DNA of 10,112 nucleotides from Acanthaster planci (lineage: Eukaryota; Echinodermata; Asteroidea; Valvatida; Acanthasteridae). Of the stretch, positions 8,856 to 10,112 are shown one piece after another. The position numbers and the translations under genes were made by a program. The stretch spans positions 1-10,112 of the forward strand of contig NW_019092014.1 in assembly GCF_001949145.1 (NCBI RefSeq). Direction: 5' to 3'. How positions within the stretch are numbered: position 1 is the first letter of the stretch; each line of letters begins with the position of its first letter. The notes under the pieces are model-generated. The model was not told where the DNA came from, ran no database searches, and was given only the letters and a program-made list of their open reading frames with translations.

Positions 8856-10112
8856 TCACACCCGCTGGTAGATCTTGAGAGAGACCTGGTCGGCCGCCGC
8901 AAGGTCTCTATTTGGAGCAAAAGACAATCCATAGGGGTTGAAGAGTCCATCAGCCACCTGCCCAACAAAGATGCCTTCGGGTGTATACTGAAGGACTTTA
9001 CCGATTCCGCCTTCCAAGGCGGTATCTACAGTAACGTAGATGTCACCGGTTTCACTGCAGCACACACCGTAAGGCCACACAGGTTTTCCATTGAATGAGG
9101 TGCTGACACTGAACTTTTCAGTTCCTTGATACGTGACGCAAATCAATTTATTTTGGTGGTAGTTGGCGAAGATCACGCATTCCTGAACGCCGACCGCCAA
9201 ACCCCAAGCAACCATGCCATGTGCGATGGTCGTAATCAAGGACCCATCAAGGTTGTGGAGAGATATCAACTTTCTGCCACGGTCTGCCACAGCAATGCGA
9301 TTCTGTTTGTCCACCGCGATACCACAGACGTCGATGTCTGCATAATCTTGCGCATCCTTCGGTACTGGCGAGAGCTGGCGAACGAATTCAAGATCGGAAT
9401 CGAACATTTTCACGTGTTTTCCATCAGTTACCAGCAGCAGGTTATCACAGGTCACAGCAGTCCCCCATGGGTCTTCTAATTTGTCGCGACCTAGGGTTCC
9501 TTTATACTTCCCAGATGAAGTGAAAATCATTACTTGCTTCTTGTCTGTGTCTGTTACAGTAACATCGCCATTGGTCATAAAAGCAACGTCTGTAGCACAG
9601 TTCAATGCTCTATCTCCCCGTCCTTCACCAAACTCCACCTTCAGTTGCCATTTCTCTTCTTGCATTATTTCCCCGAGATCTAAATCCCTCACGACATCTT
9701 GATATTTGACGCCGATGAACGAAAGGTCAAGCTGTGCTCGATTCAACTGGAGTTTCTCTTGGAACTGTAAGTTGTGCATCACCTTAGGTTTGAGATCTAA
9801 AAGCTCAAAGTCGTCGGCTTGCCGCATCAGGTCGTTGACAGTCGCTACGATTTGCTCAGCTCGATTGATGTGGTCATGGTTGCTTTTCTGAATTTCCACA
9901 AACTTCTTGTCTCGCTGCTCTGTAATTTGTTTTAATTTTTCTCTTAGTAAGCAGGATTTGTTTTTAATCTTGGCAATTTCTTCTTCCTCTTTGGCGATAA
10001 TGTCTCTACAAGCTCGGTCGGCCATGATTCTCAACCTGTTTCTCGCATGTTCGAATGAGTGGTCGGCAATTCTGAATTCCTCTCTGCTTTGTTCGCATTG
10101 TCCCAGAATTTC
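8856..10112 (-). CDS. TRIM-NHL-like protein, coiled coil and propeller, 5' end outside window (gene 2)
   Basis: The frame is open from the right edge to the TGA at 8856-8858, giving 418 visible residues. The first 26 codons (10035-10112) lie before the first in-frame TTG and continue the same homology, e.g. EILGQCEQSREEFRIADHSF against the gene 1 coiled coil, so this is one uninterrupted exon cut by the window. Visible parts are a charged coiled coil to about residue 110 and six propeller blades from about 160 to the end, again finishing IYQRV. Over the 88-residue core beginning MADRACRDI it differs from gene 1 at 16 positions; the propeller is more diverged. No frameshift or stop interrupts it. 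RING and B-boxes are expected upstream by analogy but are not seen. The predicted ligand face carries several Trp and Tyr residues that gene 1 lacks. Role by family: ubiquitin ligase and/or RNA-binding regulator. Confidence 0.9.
   Translation of the reverse strand, partial: EILGQCEQSREEFRIADHSFEHARNRLRIMADRACRDIIAKEEEEIAKIKNKSCLLREKLKQITEQRDKKFVEIQKSNHDHINRAEQIVATVNDLMRQADDFELLDLKPKVMHNLQFQEKLQLNRAQLDLSFIGVKYQDVVRDLDLGEIMQEEKWQLKVEFGEGRGDRALNCATDVAFMTNGDVTVTDTDKKQVMIFTSSGKYKGTLGRDKLEDPWGTAVTCDNLLLVTDGKHVKMFDSDLEFVRQLSPVPKDAQDYADIDVCGIAVDKQNRIAVADRGRKLISLHNLDGSLITTIAHGMVAWGLAVGVQECVIFANYHQNKLICVTYQGTEKFSVSTSFNGKPVWPYGVCCSETGDIYVTVDTALEGGIGKVLQYTPEGIFVGQVADGLFNPYGLSFAPNRDLAAADQVSLKIYQRV

Overview
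The window looks like nuclear DNA of an animal, most likely an invertebrate deuterostome (echinoderm, hemichordate or cephalochordate type). The evidence is AT-rich, intron-like non-coding DNA, splice-type signals, and two tandem minus-strand genes of the RING / B-box / coiled-coil / NHL-like propeller (TRIM-NHL-like) architecture. That family is known to be expanded in such animals. Species cannot be fixed from sequence alone, and nothing bacterial, viral or clearly transposon-derived was recognised.

Layout: 1-2589 is AT-rich DNA with no supported gene. 2590-3336 is a diverged second copy of DNA that also lies at 7007-7697, directly upstream (minus sense) of the first TRIM-like exon. 3337-4960 is non-coding. 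Gene 1 is the large exon 5149-6993 (minus, 614 codons). It encodes most of a RING, two B-boxes, a coiled coil and a six-bladed propeller, and it starts at a splice acceptor. Its upstream intron covers at least 7007-7697, and a candidate first coding exon lies at 8553-8609. Gene 2 is 8856-10112 (minus). It is open through the right edge, so its RING and B-boxes lie outside the window; its coiled coil and propeller are present.

The two genes are head-to-tail paralogues that share coding sequence and a short 3' flanking segment (4961-5020 and 8390-8455). Together with the orphan intron copy at 2590-3336, this points to a tandem array whose leftmost unit has lost, or never kept, its coding exon. 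By family analogy the proteins would be ubiquitin E3 ligases that use the propeller to recognise a ligand (RNA or protein) and the coiled coil to dimerise.

The points most worth a second look are: (i) the RING split by an intron, with only one plausible in-window exon to complete it and that giving an abnormally short first loop; (ii) replacement, across several blades, of aromatic residues on the predicted ligand face in gene 1 relative to gene 2; (iii) the orphan duplicated intron.
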